From positions 1 to 64,000 of the forward strand of contig MNCI01023306.1 in the NCBI GenBank assembly GCA_015680685.1: 64,000 bases of DNA, written 5' to 3'. Below, in pieces: positions 20,359 through 31,192 of this stretch. Source of the DNA: Gnetum montanum (Eukaryota; Streptophyta; Gnetopsida; Gnetales; Gnetaceae). A program made the position numbers and the translations under genes. How positions within the stretch are numbered: position 1 is the first letter of the stretch; every line of letters begins with the position of its first letter. The notes below the pieces were generated by a model. The model saw only the letters and a program-made list of their open reading frames with translations, was not told the origin of the DNA and did no database searches.

Positions 20359-22044
20359 CGAAGGAGAAGGTCGTGGAAAGGTTAACCCCTGAAATAGGGG
20401 CTATGGTTTTGTGGCGCGAGGAAGAGGCCCCAGTCTTGGAAGAAGAGGCTGCAGTCAACACGATGAGCAGCGTGCAGGTTCCCGCGCGCGAGAAGGGATC
20501 TACAGTAGAAGATGCTGAAGTCCCTTCAGCCCAGACAAGAAGAGGTAAATGATTTGTGACTCTGTGAGGCTAACTTTTATAGCGTACTCGACTCTAGGCA
20601 ATTTCTTCTAAAGGTTATATTGGTCATTGCAATGTTTCAATTATGTCCTCACATGGAACTTTTTTTGTGTAATAGGTGACTAGGACGTACACTTGTCAAT
20701 AGTGACGACTCAATCTTGGGGCGAATTTCTTGATAAATTCGCTTTCATGGAAGGGGTCGTTCAAGATATGATCGATCGCTTGGAGCAAATCGATCCTGAA
20801 GCGGGTACATCGCGATCATTACGTAGAAGTTGTTCCATTGTGGTATTATGTTACCTAATTATGTCTAACCGCCATCTTATGTTATTAGGAGCTCGACTCA
20901 GATGGGATCTGTTGGAGCCTATTGATCTAGACACCACCGAACCTTCATCGGAAGCGATCGTCATGCTGCGCAGCATTTACGATGAGATGCATAAATGTGC
21001 GATACGCTCGACTCGCTCGTTGTGGGAATGTCAAAGTGTAAACGAAGACCTTTGGAAGAGATTGCAAAGGTCGAAGAAAGAGAGGGTGGCTCTAGATGAT
21101 GAAGTGGGGGATTTGAGGTTACGGAACAAATTCTTGCAAGGTCAGGGGACATGCAACGAGGATTGACAGACGGCTGTTGTAGACTACGCCCGTTATTGGA
21201 CAGTCGTCTAGAATAGTGTCCAAACCAACCGTGAACTAGTCGAGTAGCGGATGCAAATGGATCTCCTGGCTCAGAAAAATCAAGACTGGAAGGACTTTAG
21301 TGCGAGTGTGCAAGAATGGGGGCAGACGCAGAAAGACCACAAATATGTCTATAAGCGAGAATGCACTGCCTATCGTCAACATTACAGGGACTCTGCTGTC
21401 GAGGCTTAGTCTCTTCGATTATTCCTTGACGTTATTGGTGCTTCTAGTGCATTTGAAAAGTTCCAAGAGTAGGTGACAGTAAGTGCCTCCCCAAAAAGGG
21501 AAATGACCCTTCCTAGGGGAGAGACAACCATTCCTTCCTTCTTCCCTGAACCACCTCGTTGGACTCCTGTGGAGAAAGGGAAGGTCAAGGCCAACGTCGA
21601 TCTAGGGGATGGGGTTTGGTTTGAGCTTACCAAGGACGAAATCATGCAACGTCTGTGGATTGGCTTAGAACAAATCCCGTTTGCTACTGATGCAGGATCG
21701 TCACAGGTGAGTGGTTGCCTTATTATGCTTCTTGTCATACCTAGTTTTGATCGTGATGTCAGTATGCGTGTTATGTATAATTGCAGGAACGACTTGAGGA
21801 GGTTCCTCAGCGAGACGAACATAACATGGATGACGGTCCTCACGAAGAGGCTTTGCAGGGGATAGAGCATAATGGTGATGATCAACGCCGTGGCAAACAA
21901 CCTCATACAGAAGAGCCTGACAGGGAGGACCACTTTCACGAAGAAATGCCACTTGAAAAAGGTGGCCCCTATGAGGACGATTTGCTCGGGATGGAGAATG
22001 AGCTGAGGGATACGAGTAACAGTGGGGACAAAGGAGATGCATAG
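20359..22044 (+). pseudogene. Acidic and coiled-coil tail (exons 5-8 of the antisense gene)
   Basis: Exon 5 is Glu-rich (REEEAPVLEEEAAV). Exons 6-7 encode helical, charged sequence (FLDKFAFMEGVVQDMIDRLE; WECQSVNEDLWKRLQRSKKE) broken by TGA at ~21165 and several TAGs. Exon 8 after TTGCAG is His/Asp/Glu-rich and stops at 22042-22044. No known domain is recognised. Such acidic coiled-coil tails are also seen in ORFX copies A and B of the neighbouring element family. Confidence 0.4.
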
Positions 22045-22200
22045 TGTGGCTATACTAGCCACAGTTCATTTTTTATGATGGGACGAAACAAAAGACAATA
22101 TTTTATTTTGACACTTTAATGCAAATTTGGTCTAAGTTAATGTTCTTTTACTATTTTCATTTTATGCAAAGCGTAAATAAGTAGGTTTTGATGCTATGAG

Positions 22201-22645
22201 AAATGGCAGATAGTTTTAAGCATGTAGCATAAATGAAGTTATTAGTTTAAAGTCATTGCGAGCTACTAGATAATTCGGGTGCAAAGCGTAAATAAAGTAA
22301 CTAGTTTTAGGCCATTTCGGGCCCTAGATAGTTCAAGTGTAAACTATGATTTAAACAGGTAGTTTAAGGCCATTGCGGGTCATGGACAGTTAAAGGCCAT
22401 TGCAGGCCATGGACATATGGTGTGTGAAAGAATAAATAACATTAAATCGCCAGTTTTAAGCCATGGCAGGCTGTGATTAGTTTTAGGCCATTTCGGGCCG
22501 TGAGTAGCTTTAGGCCATTTTGGGCCATGGGTAGTTTAAGGCCATTTCGAGCCCTGAATAGTTTAAGGCCATTGCGGGCCATGGGTAGTTTAAGGCCATT
22601 TCGGGCCCTGAATAGTTTAAGGCCATTGTGGGCCATGAATAGTTT
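22201..22645. repeat. 27-bp tandem repeats downstream of the antisense gene
   Basis: Seven head-to-tail units of 27 bases occupy about 22451-22645, each like AGTTTAAGGCCATTTCGGGC followed by CCTGAAT or CATGGGT. Looser single copies occur at ~22235, ~22305, ~22360 and ~22388, and one at ~17351 on the far side of the antisense gene. Because 27 is a multiple of three the array gives spurious repetitive open frames on both strands. It sits inside the intron-like spacer of Element 2. Confidence 0.85.
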
Positions 22646-22689
22646 AAGTGCAAAGCATACATGATTAGTGGTAGATAAAGTTAAGAGCA

Positions 22690-23799
22690 ACAAAGATAAC
22701 TAGTGGGAGCGTAAAAACATAAGTGTAAATGAGAGTAGTTGGTGGAAACACAAGGAATGAGCGTAAGCGTAAAAATGAGATGGGTGTTTGTAAAGCAAAG
22801 ATAGGAGAGGTGATGAAAGAAAATACGTGTAAACTGTACAGTAGTTAGATGACAAAGTTTACTAGCTAGCTCTGTAATTGTTTCCTGATCATTTTTTTTT
22901 GGTGATGCGTAAAGACTAGGGGATTTACGATCCTTATCCTTCACATCACAATCTTCCTCTGGCAATGGTAATTCGGCCCAAGTTAGGCTATCATCAGCCA
23001 CTGTTTTGGCTTGTTCGAGTATTCGGACAGGGGATTGATCGTCAGACATTTCGATTTTCGACGCTTGTTCCGTTTCTATGTCGTTAACAACCTAAGGGGT
23101 TATTTCATCACCGTGGATGATCACTTCTCCTCCTGCATAGGGTAGATGGATCTCCTAATGGATAGGTGATGAAAATACCCTCAGTTGGGACAACCAAGAC
23201 CTCCCCAGGATCAAGTTGAAGCCAAGCATCTCTTCGACGACAATAAACGTTGCGTTTGTCGGGAACTGCTCCCCTGCCACAAAGTTGATATGCATTGTGC
23301 CTTTGACTTGCACTCATGCCCTGTTGAATGACTTTAAACATGACGTCGTGGTAGGAATGATCTCATTGATCAGTCCTAGCTTATCCACTATGGGATATGG
23401 GATGATATTAGCGGCCACCCCATCATCCACATGCACCCTCCGAATTTGGTGTTGGCTAACCCGGATGGTGATGAACATGGACGCCGTTGTCACCTGACCC
23501 TTCTCTGGGTCATCCTTAATGGATTCGTCATGAAAGGTCAACAAAGAAGGCCTAGGTTTCTCAGCCGTGAGAGGAAGCATAATGGAATGAATTGCTTCTT
23601 CATCTGCGGGCAGGCTTTCGTCCACGGGTATGGACGTCAGCATACGAACCATAGCCTCACGATGTTTTTGTGACGTCATGAGTAAGTCATAGAGGCTCAA
23701 TGTTGTATTTTTTTGTTTTAGAGCCTGTTTGACTTGCGTAAAGGCATTGAAGAGATCCCGCCCACGATCTGGCTGCTTGTCACCCTTTTCCTCTTCCAT
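22690..23799 (-). pseudogene. Element 2 aspartic protease region
   Basis: The active-site segment reads VHVDDGVAANIIPYPIVDKL (~23450-23390), with Asp-Asp-Gly typical of Tat-type elements. A stop follows LKSFNRA. The second half continues: MHINFVAGEQFPTNATFIVV and LILGRSWLSQL (~23200), the usual flap and C-terminal strand. After another stop an acidic tail runs to ~22690. The protease would cut the Gag-Pol polyprotein. RT does not follow directly; a spacer of roughly 5.5 kb does. Confidence 0.78.
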
Positions 23800-24382
23800 T
23801 CGTCCTAAGAGATGAATTTCTCAGGGAGGAGTGATATTTGGTCGAGGGCTTTGTTTCTTTTGGCTTGGAGGAGATGGTTGCGTTTGCGTAACTTTGCCAT
23901 TTTTAGAAAATGGGGCAAAGGGTACAGAAGCAAGGGGTTTAGGCTTGGGAAATCCCAGCGTAAGACGATCCTTGGCCGTACCAGTTGTCATACCTCCTTC
24001 TCCTTTTTCGTTAAGTTGGGATCGGGGGATTGACTTGGAGGTTTGCCCCTGCACAAGAGGGGCAGTTGATGGTTTTGGCGCCCTTATGACAAAGGGAGCC
24101 TTAGGCGTAGGCGCGGGCTGGGCCGCAGCTTTACCAACAGCAGGTTGTCGAGAAGTTGTCTAGAGAGGGGCTCAAAGGATAAAAGGTTACCTTGGAGCAC
24201 CACTTGTCAATGCTAATGGATCCATTGTTCGAGGAGAGCGAGGATGCGTTCGCAACACAAAAGGCTATTTTGGCTATGCCCGATTATTGCCCTCTGCTCC
24301 CACCACGTTAATTGTGTACCCTGTGTTATTTGCATTTAATGGGTCTTGATACACATGCATGATTTGATTTTTNTGCCTTGTG
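23800..24382 (-). pseudogene. Element 2 gag-protease linker
   Basis: A Pro/Lys/Ser-rich frame (for example LGFPKPKPLASVPFAPFSKN near 23940) with frameshifts and stops. No domain is recognised. It probably corresponds to the C-terminal Gag region before the protease. A single N at 24373 falls here. Confidence 0.45.
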
Positions 24383-26134
24383 TCAAATGTGACCGGTTCC
24401 CAGTAATTGCTTCAGAAGTTCTGAAGGCTTCACAGGTAGAGTTGCGTAATTTGAGCGGTCCTTACGCTCAAATTTTGGCCTTGGTTGTGGGGGTGCTTCG
24501 GGGGCAGAAGGGGCTTCTTGATTGGCGCCATTTGAGCTAGTTGTCGGCTTGGCAGGCTCCGCAGTCGTTTTCTTCTTGTTGTTTTTTTTCTTGGCCCCCT
24601 CAGCAACCGCCGCTACTATCATTGTCACGGCTTTGCCTTTATCCTTACCCTTGCTATGGGTTTTTTTGTAGACTACATACGCCGGATCTTTATTAGCCTT
24701 CGCCGCGTCTTGGATGTTCTTAGTCTGAGCAAAGGCTTGGCTGAGGGAACGAGGAGCGAGGTAATACAGCTTAGACTTGATGAAGTCATTGACCATTCCC
24801 TTGAAGATTGCCAGTAGATGGGCTTCCACGATGGGTTCGCGGATTTCATTCAAGGTAGCGCTCCAGCGCTATATGAACTTTTCGACCGACTTAAGCGGGT
24901 CTTGCTTAACTCCCATGAGCTGGTCCAGCATGACTTCCGGCTTCAGGTTGTATTTGAAACGAGTCACAAACTGGGTTAGTAGCTCTTCTAAAGTTGAAAT
25001 GGAAGCACGTGGAAGTGCTCGATACCAGTCCAGAGCTTTGCCCATTAAGGACATAGCAAAGACACGGATTATAGTATGCAGCCATTGTTGCAGCAATAAG
25101 GACTCTGACCTGAAGGTGACGAGGTGGGCATTGGGATCACCTTCTCCATTGTATTTTGTGAAATGGGGAAGGGGCATCCTAGGTGGCAACGACAGGAATG
25201 GGACTGCTGGACTAATAGGATCGTCATGGTAGAAATTCATGACTTGCACCGTGTCGGAACCAACGACCTTAAGACGTTTGACCTCCTCTATAAGGGTTTG
25301 AATGAGCTAGAAGGCTTGATCTAGACCCATAGATGACGAGGTCATCTATGGAATGACAGGAGGAACCACACCGGGTGGCGGAACGGAGGCAACGGCTTGG
25401 CCGATGGTAGGTGCTATCGGGATAGTCCCTGTAGGCAGTGTTGCTTGTGGCATTCACCATCCAGTAGTTGGTGCAGATGGGGCAACCACCATTGGCTGCG
25501 CCATTGGGTATGCTATTTGTGTAACCAGGGGCATGGGCCGCGATCCTGTAACTGGGTTTAGCGCTTGTGGGACTTGGCTTTGATGATGGGGATGATAGTG
25601 CATTTGCGCAGAATGGGCAATAAGAGACATGTTGGGAGCCCACCATGCTGTGGTGGTAGGCCCTGTCGTGTGAATTGGGAGTAAGGTTGATGTTGTAGGT
25701 AGTTGCGACGTAGGTATCGCGTGCACATGCAGTGACACAGGCGCAGGTGTACGATGAGGTGGATTAGGTAATTGCACCTACTGGAGAATGATTTGTGATG
25801 GACCTTTGCCCGGAAGTATAGTCGGAGATAGAAAATGTAAGCACGGCGAATGCGAGACTCGATTGGTATTGGATAATGTCAGAGGCGTGGTGACCATGAA
25901 CAACGGATTTACCCAGGACGTCGTGGAGATGGCGAAATCAGCATGACTGCCTCCTTCAGAGTGAGATTCTAGATCATCTTGCCCATCATGGAGCGTTTCA
26001 TCACGGAACAACACCTCTAGTTGTTCTGGCGATGTCTTTGCCATCAACATTTGATCTAGGATCCACTTTTGTTGATCTGTCAGGGGCACAGTAGCGTTAG
26101 GTGAAGGAATAAATTCCTTCCCATTGCAGTACAT
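24383..26134 (-). pseudogene. Element 2 gag
   Basis: The capsid core at ~25200-24870 has MPLPHFTKYNGEGDPNAHL, MSLMGKALDWYRALP and LEELLTQFVTRFKYN, the Ty3/gypsy retrotransposon-gag pattern. It continues after one stop with FKGMVNDFIKSKLYYLAPRS and a Lys/Pro-rich tail. The N-terminal part (26134 to ~25260) is Pro/Gln/Ala-rich and low complexity. Gag forms the virus-like particle in which reverse transcription happens. Stops at ~24870 and ~25778 break the frame; no CCHC knuckle was found. Confidence 0.8.
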
Positions 26135-26636
26135 GAACTTGTACTCTTGCTTTTCCTCGAATTCTTATGGATACATGGGCAGGTTTGCCGCCTACTTAGC
26201 AGAGAGGAAATTGTAGTGTTCCCTGCGTTGAGCGTGTCCCTAAGGATCTTTGTTTTGAAGCCTGAGGGAGCAGCGTGGTCGCATCGAACTAGTTGGCGGC
26301 TCGACCACAGGAAGTGTAACTTGCATGGTCCATGGGTTTTCTAGGTTGACAGTGTCAACAGCTGTGGTTGATGTAATCATTTTCTATGCTATTCGGAAAT
26401 AATGACGATAAGGGTAAAGATCGGAAGGACAAAGGCAAACTAAGATAATAATCAGGGCTTTCTATCTTGTAGGATTCCAAAGGAATCGTCGAAGCGACCG
26501 ATCTGCACCACACAATTTTGTAAACAACCTTAGAGGTATTACGTTTAGGTTGATTGACAATGGGTATAGACAGCTTATAAGACTACCTGTAAAATGCGGA
26601 TTGGCTATGAAGGCCCTTCTTCTAGCGGCAGAAAAC
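26135..26636 (-). other. Element 2 5' leader
   Basis: Sequence between the 5' LTR and gag. I could not identify a convincing tRNA primer site: the minus strand after the LTR reads GTTTTCTGCCGCTAG, which is not a familiar plant primer. No gene is seen. Confidence 0.5.
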
Positions 26637-28058
26637 TGTAACGATGGAAAACGTCGATCGCTAGAAATACCGAACAAAAGTCTGTGTACACAGTTCTAAC
26701 CCCGGATTCGTGCGAGGGCCATGTTGGAGAAAGAAACGAATCCGAGGTGCCCTGAACGATCTTGTTGATTAGACAGGGACTTACTTAATCAGTAAAAATT
26801 TTGTAATAATTTATTGGCAAAATGATGACACTTTATGAGGAAATGTAATATTATTAATCCAAAAAAAAAACAATTGAAAATGATGCAAATGATTTAGAGT
26901 GATTACCAAATCTGTATAAATAGGATGCAAGGAATTGGATTTGTAGAGAGTACAACCACAAGATCTGGGATTTGATTTATGAACACAATATGTTGGATAT
27001 AATGATTACAGGCGGGCTTCGGTTTGGACGAAGCACATGCCAGTAGCAAGAAATTTATCTAAAGATGGAACAAGCGAGGGTCAATCTACCTTGTTCTAGC
27101 CAATCTGGGCGCAAGGAAGTCTAACCCAGGGCAGAATATCTATCAGCCGACTGTTTCTGATCAAGGGTTCTTGCCTCCGATGTTCTCACGATCGCTGATC
27201 CTCTTTTTGCTCTCTTGCCAGCCTTGAAGGAGAAATTTTTGTCAACCCTTTGATCTTTGTCAACTAGAGTATTTATAAGGTTAGGGTCAGGAGGAAAACG
27301 CAGTTTAGATGACGCATGTCCTGAACTTATAAGATGTCGTTGACCTGATGTGTTTTCGTTGAAGCTTGCGATGCTATGCTGCGTAATGCGTTGTAAACCA
27401 CTCTTGTTTGGGCTCTGGCAACAAACTTTCCTTTGATTACACTGCAATACGCTAGAGAGCGTATTGTGGCATATGAACTACTAATGTCTGAATTGTGTCG
27501 TCGTTACTTGCATTACGCTACGTTACACTACATTACGCTGCGTTACACTACATTACGCATCATAGCGTGATTCAACGTAAAATAACAAAACTGCAAAAGT
27601 TGAAGTATTGTCGCCGCGCTTCCTCTGTTTCTGATCAATCCCTTTCGGGGTTTTATTACGCCGCACTACGTGACGCAGCGTAACGGGCCCCTTAACCAGG
27701 AAAGAAAACCCCTTGAAATGCGTAGCATGCTGCATATCATTGCTTAAGCCTTGAGATTTTTGCTGGGTTGTCAGAGTCTTGAATGTTTGCCATCTTTGAT
27801 GCTACGGTGGACTGTCTTTGATATTACGTTGCGTAACGTGGCGTTACGCTATGTTGCGTAATGTAGCGTAGTATGCTAAATGTTGAGATTTTTGAAACAT
27901 AGAAAACTCGCAAAGTGGAAGGCTCGCCGCCGTGCACCCATCGTTTCATTTTGTCTTCTGAATTTCATTTGTACTGTGCTGCATCTTGTCGCGACTCCTT
28001 GCCTGAGTCACTAGATTTTTCCGAACCGTTGAGGCCTCGAAATTTTTATGATGTTTCA
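26637..28058 (-). repeat. Element 2 5' LTR (right copy)
   Basis: Direct repeat of 10393-11988, gap-free here and about 1.4 kb. It carries an extra ~24-base unit near 27530-27555 (GCTGCGTTACACTACATTAC) compared with the left copy. TTATAAATAC lies on the minus strand at ~27265-27275. Followed by CTAAT, the right target duplication. Confidence 0.85.
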
Positions 28059-29386
28059 CTAATCTCACCAACAAATGCCATTTTTCAAAATCCACAATAT
28101 CACCCACTAGAATACCATGAACTGATGTCACCAAGGACTAATCTAAACTCGCACATGCACTTGCAAATAGCTAATCTTTCAAATTCCAACCCAAATCCTT
28201 TGCCACTAGTGCCACCATCCACAATGCAAGGTGAACTACCATCACAACCATAGCAGAAAAAGGCTATAAGGGCAGTAAATGTATGAATGGAAGATCTTAG
28301 TAGCAATGTTAAGGGCTAAATAAAGAAATGTCCTTTCTTTAGGACGAGTCTAGAAAAAGTTGGCAGAATAAGAACTTCATCAAGAATATCTTCTCCTAAA
28401 ACAAATCTTTTCACTCTTGACAAGCTTCCATCATCATCAAGTCTGAAAATATGGACTTTCATGCTCACTGCAATTATTACCAAGTGGATTAGGGTAGGCC
28501 CACTCTTGTAGAAGTGAATTGACCCAGGAGTTCCTTTGATCTATCTACAGGTAGCTAGGAATCTAGAATGGAAAGCTTTATTAGACTTAGGTTCCAGAGT
28601 TAATTTAATCTTTTACAACACATATCAAACATGGAGCCTACCATCATTCAATGAATGCAACATCAAGTTTGAGCTTGCAGATAAGTTTATTGCCATACCT
28701 TTAGCATAGATTGATAATGTAGTGACCACTATCAATGGGTGGTCCTACCTAGCAGACTTCTTGGTGATTGATGTAAAGGATATTGATAAGGACTGCCCAA
28801 TTATCATGGGGAGGGAATGGCTTAGCACCATTGATGCTAAGATAAACATGAGAGATTTATCTATGGAGATCTCAAAAGAGGACAAACATGAAGCCATCCA
28901 TACACAAAGAATTCCATGCATAATTGCTAAAGGAGAAGGGTGCAACAATGGATAGAATATTTAAAATACTAGCTTAGACACCATACCAGTCCACAGTAAT
29001 AATGAAGAAAAAATGTGTGTAGAAAGAAGAGTAGAAGTCACAAAACCAAAAGACATCCCACAGCCATTAACTGAGAACCTTAATTTGTTAAACATATGCA
29101 TGGATACACATGAACCACTTACTAATTCCTATCCAAAGAAAATGACTTGAACTAAGGACTTGAAAATGAAAATATTAACTTATGAACACATACCAATGGG
29201 AAAGAAAAACAAGAATTTAGATGATCAAAATTCAACTATCATCAAGATCACATGGGATGATCATAACAAAGTTAAATCACTAAAGATGGTAAGAGAACCA
29301 CCCAAAGTGTATGATTCAAGAAATTTGGGGAGCATTTTCCGAACACTTGCCCAAGAGTTTAGTCATGGGGGAGACTTCCTATCATG
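28059..29386 (+). pseudogene. Element 1 gag tail and protease, ending at a family-conserved stop
   Basis: Gag tail: MQGELPSQP (~28222), matching IMQGELPSQPQQ in Element 3. Protease: ALLDLGSRVNLI (~28575), with the catalytic triplet reading Asp-Leu-Gly, then TTINGWSYLADFLVIDVKD and IIMGREWLSTIDAKI. Downstream the frame runs through KIT.DD.N(K) and FRTLAQEFSHGGDFLS and stops at 29386. Element 3 ends at the homologous place (HVGDALS stop, ~41770), which suggests a genuine Gag-protease terminus rather than a truncation. Internal stops show this copy is dead. Confidence 0.72.
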
Positions 29387-30597
29387 ACCTAGGAATTAAT
29401 AAGTGCTTTTTCATTTTCTTTCTTTTTCATTTTTTCACATTCTTTTACATTTTTCTTATTCTTTTATACTTTCTCATTTCTTCAATTTTTCACATTCTTT
29501 AACATTTTTCATTNACAAACTAAGAATAAACTTGTGATCATTATGCCTAGATAGAAAAGTGAAGAACCAAAGGGGAATGAAAAGGGTATGACATCAAGGG
29601 GACTTGTGGATTCTTTTGAATTATTATTGTAAGTTCTATCATGTTACTAAGGGTATATTATATCCTTGTAGATTTAATGAAAAATGGAAGTAAGAGTAAA
29701 ATAAGAGCTACCTTAAAAGGGTTGACACAAATAACAAATAAAGGGCACAAAATAAGTTTCTGGGGGTCCCATTGGAAAGATATGTTACCCATGCTTGAAG
29801 GTAGGTGGCTTCTCAGAAATGTCAAAATAAAAATAAAGTGCCATGAATAAACTCCTTCCTTGGACAATATGCTAAGTGAAAATACTCATTGTAACATTGA
29901 TAGTTTGACAATTGTAATTCCATAAGATGACATGATGTGATGTCACTAGAATGTGGTTTGGGCTTGGGTTGAATCTTGTATAGAAAGGCTAATGATTACC
30001 TTAACCTATAATAAAACACAAGAATTCATTATGGCTATGGTAAGACACCTCACATTCTGATTTCTGCAATCCCTTCTAAACTCATTTCATTTCACTACTT
30101 GAATAATCATAACTTATGATTTTTTAATGTAACATAGAGTTAATTTTTTCAATTTGGTGGTACTAACATGTGTGTTCCTTGCGAAACAAGTATGCATTAG
30201 ATTCAACTCCTTAAGTGCTTAAGGACACTTTTAGGGGTGGTTATACAAGGGCATTAAGGGCTAGAACCTACTTTGGGGAGGATCCACTTGTATAACTATT
30301 GTATCTTATACCTGCCAAGTGATTCCACATGATCTTGAGCCTTCCACTTCCCCATGTCAGTTACACTATTTATTCTAATAATACAACAATGTTGTCTTTC
30401 TCATTCATTCCATCAATACATCATATACTTTTAGAGCCCAATATTCCTTAATCATAGACTTTCAATGCTTATTTTTTCAAACTGAAGCATCATCTCCATA
30501 TCAAGACCCTTTCAACATGATGCATATCTTCCAACTATCCTATAGGACTTAATTTTTTCCAAGAAACACATTTAGAAATTTTGATTTTTCTATGGTG
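29387..30597 (+). other. Element 1 spacer between protease and ORFX
   Basis: It opens with a pyrimidine-rich tract (29405-29515, with one N at 29514) and continues without recognisable coding. The segment 30240-30480 (ACTTTGGGGAGGATCCACTT) is conserved with Element 3 at 40734-40960. No RT or integrase motif was found. Confidence 0.6.
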
Positions 30598-30700
30598 ACA
30601 TCGTATCTACAATATCACAGGTACCTATGATATCACATCTACGATGTTGCATTTACAATATTGCATCCATAAATACTATATATAGCATGGGGGAGTTAGA
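30598..30700 (+). promoter_or_regulatory. Internal promoter-like module before ORFX copy B
   Basis: Repeated short words (CATCGTATCTACAATATCAC, CATCTACGATGTTGCATTTA) precede CATAAATACTATATATAGC (~30667-30686) and GGGGGAGTTAG. Element 3 has the counterpart at 40497-40600 (minus), including TATATATAC and GGGAGTTAG. The same word set and ATAAATACTA occur upstream of the TATA in the LTRs of this family. Promoter activity is inferred from sequence resemblance only. Confidence 0.45.
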
Positions 30701-31192
30701 AATTTTTTTTATTTCTAAATTCCATAAGAAGGGAGTTGCTGCCAATTTTTCTTTGTAGCTAAGAGCTCTAACACTTCAACTTATAATGCCCATAACTTGC
30801 TCATTCTTGCCTCAATTTACGTGGACTTCGAATCTATGTGATCTTGGAGTGATCACCTTAGTTGTGGGGGATGGGGGAGAGGTGCTAGTAAGGGAAAGTT
30901 GAGTCAATTTTTTTGAAATTGCTACCAAATAGAATATATTATAGGGGTAAGTCTAATGAAACATATTAAGAATTTTTAAAGTAAACCACTCATGTTAAGG
31001 CCAAAACCACTTTAAGAATTCTAATTGATCATACTAATTAAAAGTACTAATGGGGCTGTTATTAAAAAATTTTCTTACTTTACAATCATAATGAATTAAG
31101 AACTTGATATAACTAAGGGTATGAGTAAGGTATCAAATTGTTGCTCATTTATGAGAATAATCTAGTAATTCCAAACCCTTAATTGATTATAG

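Larger units (their letters stand above)
17623..22044 (+). pseudogene. Antisense multi-exon gene inside Element 2: FCP1/NIF-like plus transposon-protein-like plus coiled coil
   Basis: It lies on the strand opposite to the retrotransposon, between protease and RT. Proposed exons: 17623-17741, 18257-18706, 18808 to ~19120, 19196-20245, 20359-20544, 20676-20804, 20889-21706 and 21787-22044. Most boundaries have GT..AG sites: donors include GTAAGT at 17742 and GTGAGT at 21707; acceptors include TGTACAG at 18256 and TTGCAG at 21786. The start MAPKVKGK has a good context (ACCATGGC). The product would be a roughly 1000-residue protein: FCP1-like part, transposon-protein-like part, then a Glu-rich coiled-coil tail. 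In-frame stops are mostly TAG, so this copy is dead. Capture by the element is inferred; the domains are separate entries. Confidence 0.6.
10393..28058 (-). mobile_element. Element 2: large Ty3/gypsy Tat/Ogre-type LTR retrotransposon
   Basis: Direct LTRs (10393-11988 and 26637-28058), a polypurine tract next to the left LTR and minus-strand coding set the orientation; the 5' LTR is on the right. The minus-strand order is leader, gag (26134-24383), protease (23799-22690), long intron-like spacer, RT (17161-15731), RNase H, archaeal-type RNase H, integrase (14640-13556), 36-bp tandem repeats and 3' LTR. The dual RNase H and the spacer between protease and RT are known marks of the Tat/Ogre lineage. 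The spacer carries an intron-containing gene on the opposite strand (17623-22044). All element ORFs contain stops. Confidence 0.85.

Noticed and set aside
21406-22062. 218-residue open frame on the minus strand
   Set aside because: It lies opposite exons 7-8 of the antisense gene and shows no domain; a mirror frame of GC-rich coding sequence.
22201-22645. CRISPR-like array
   Set aside because: Units are directly adjacent with no unique spacers, and the genome is a plant; ordinary tandem repeat.
22442-22693. Repetitive open frames on both strands (LKLFRARNG-type repeats)
   Set aside because: Produced by the 27-bp tandem array, whose period is a multiple of three; no evidence of a protein.
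24373-24373. Single N as another misoriented contig
   Set aside because: No partner N and no inverted copy beside it; the same holds for the N at 29514.
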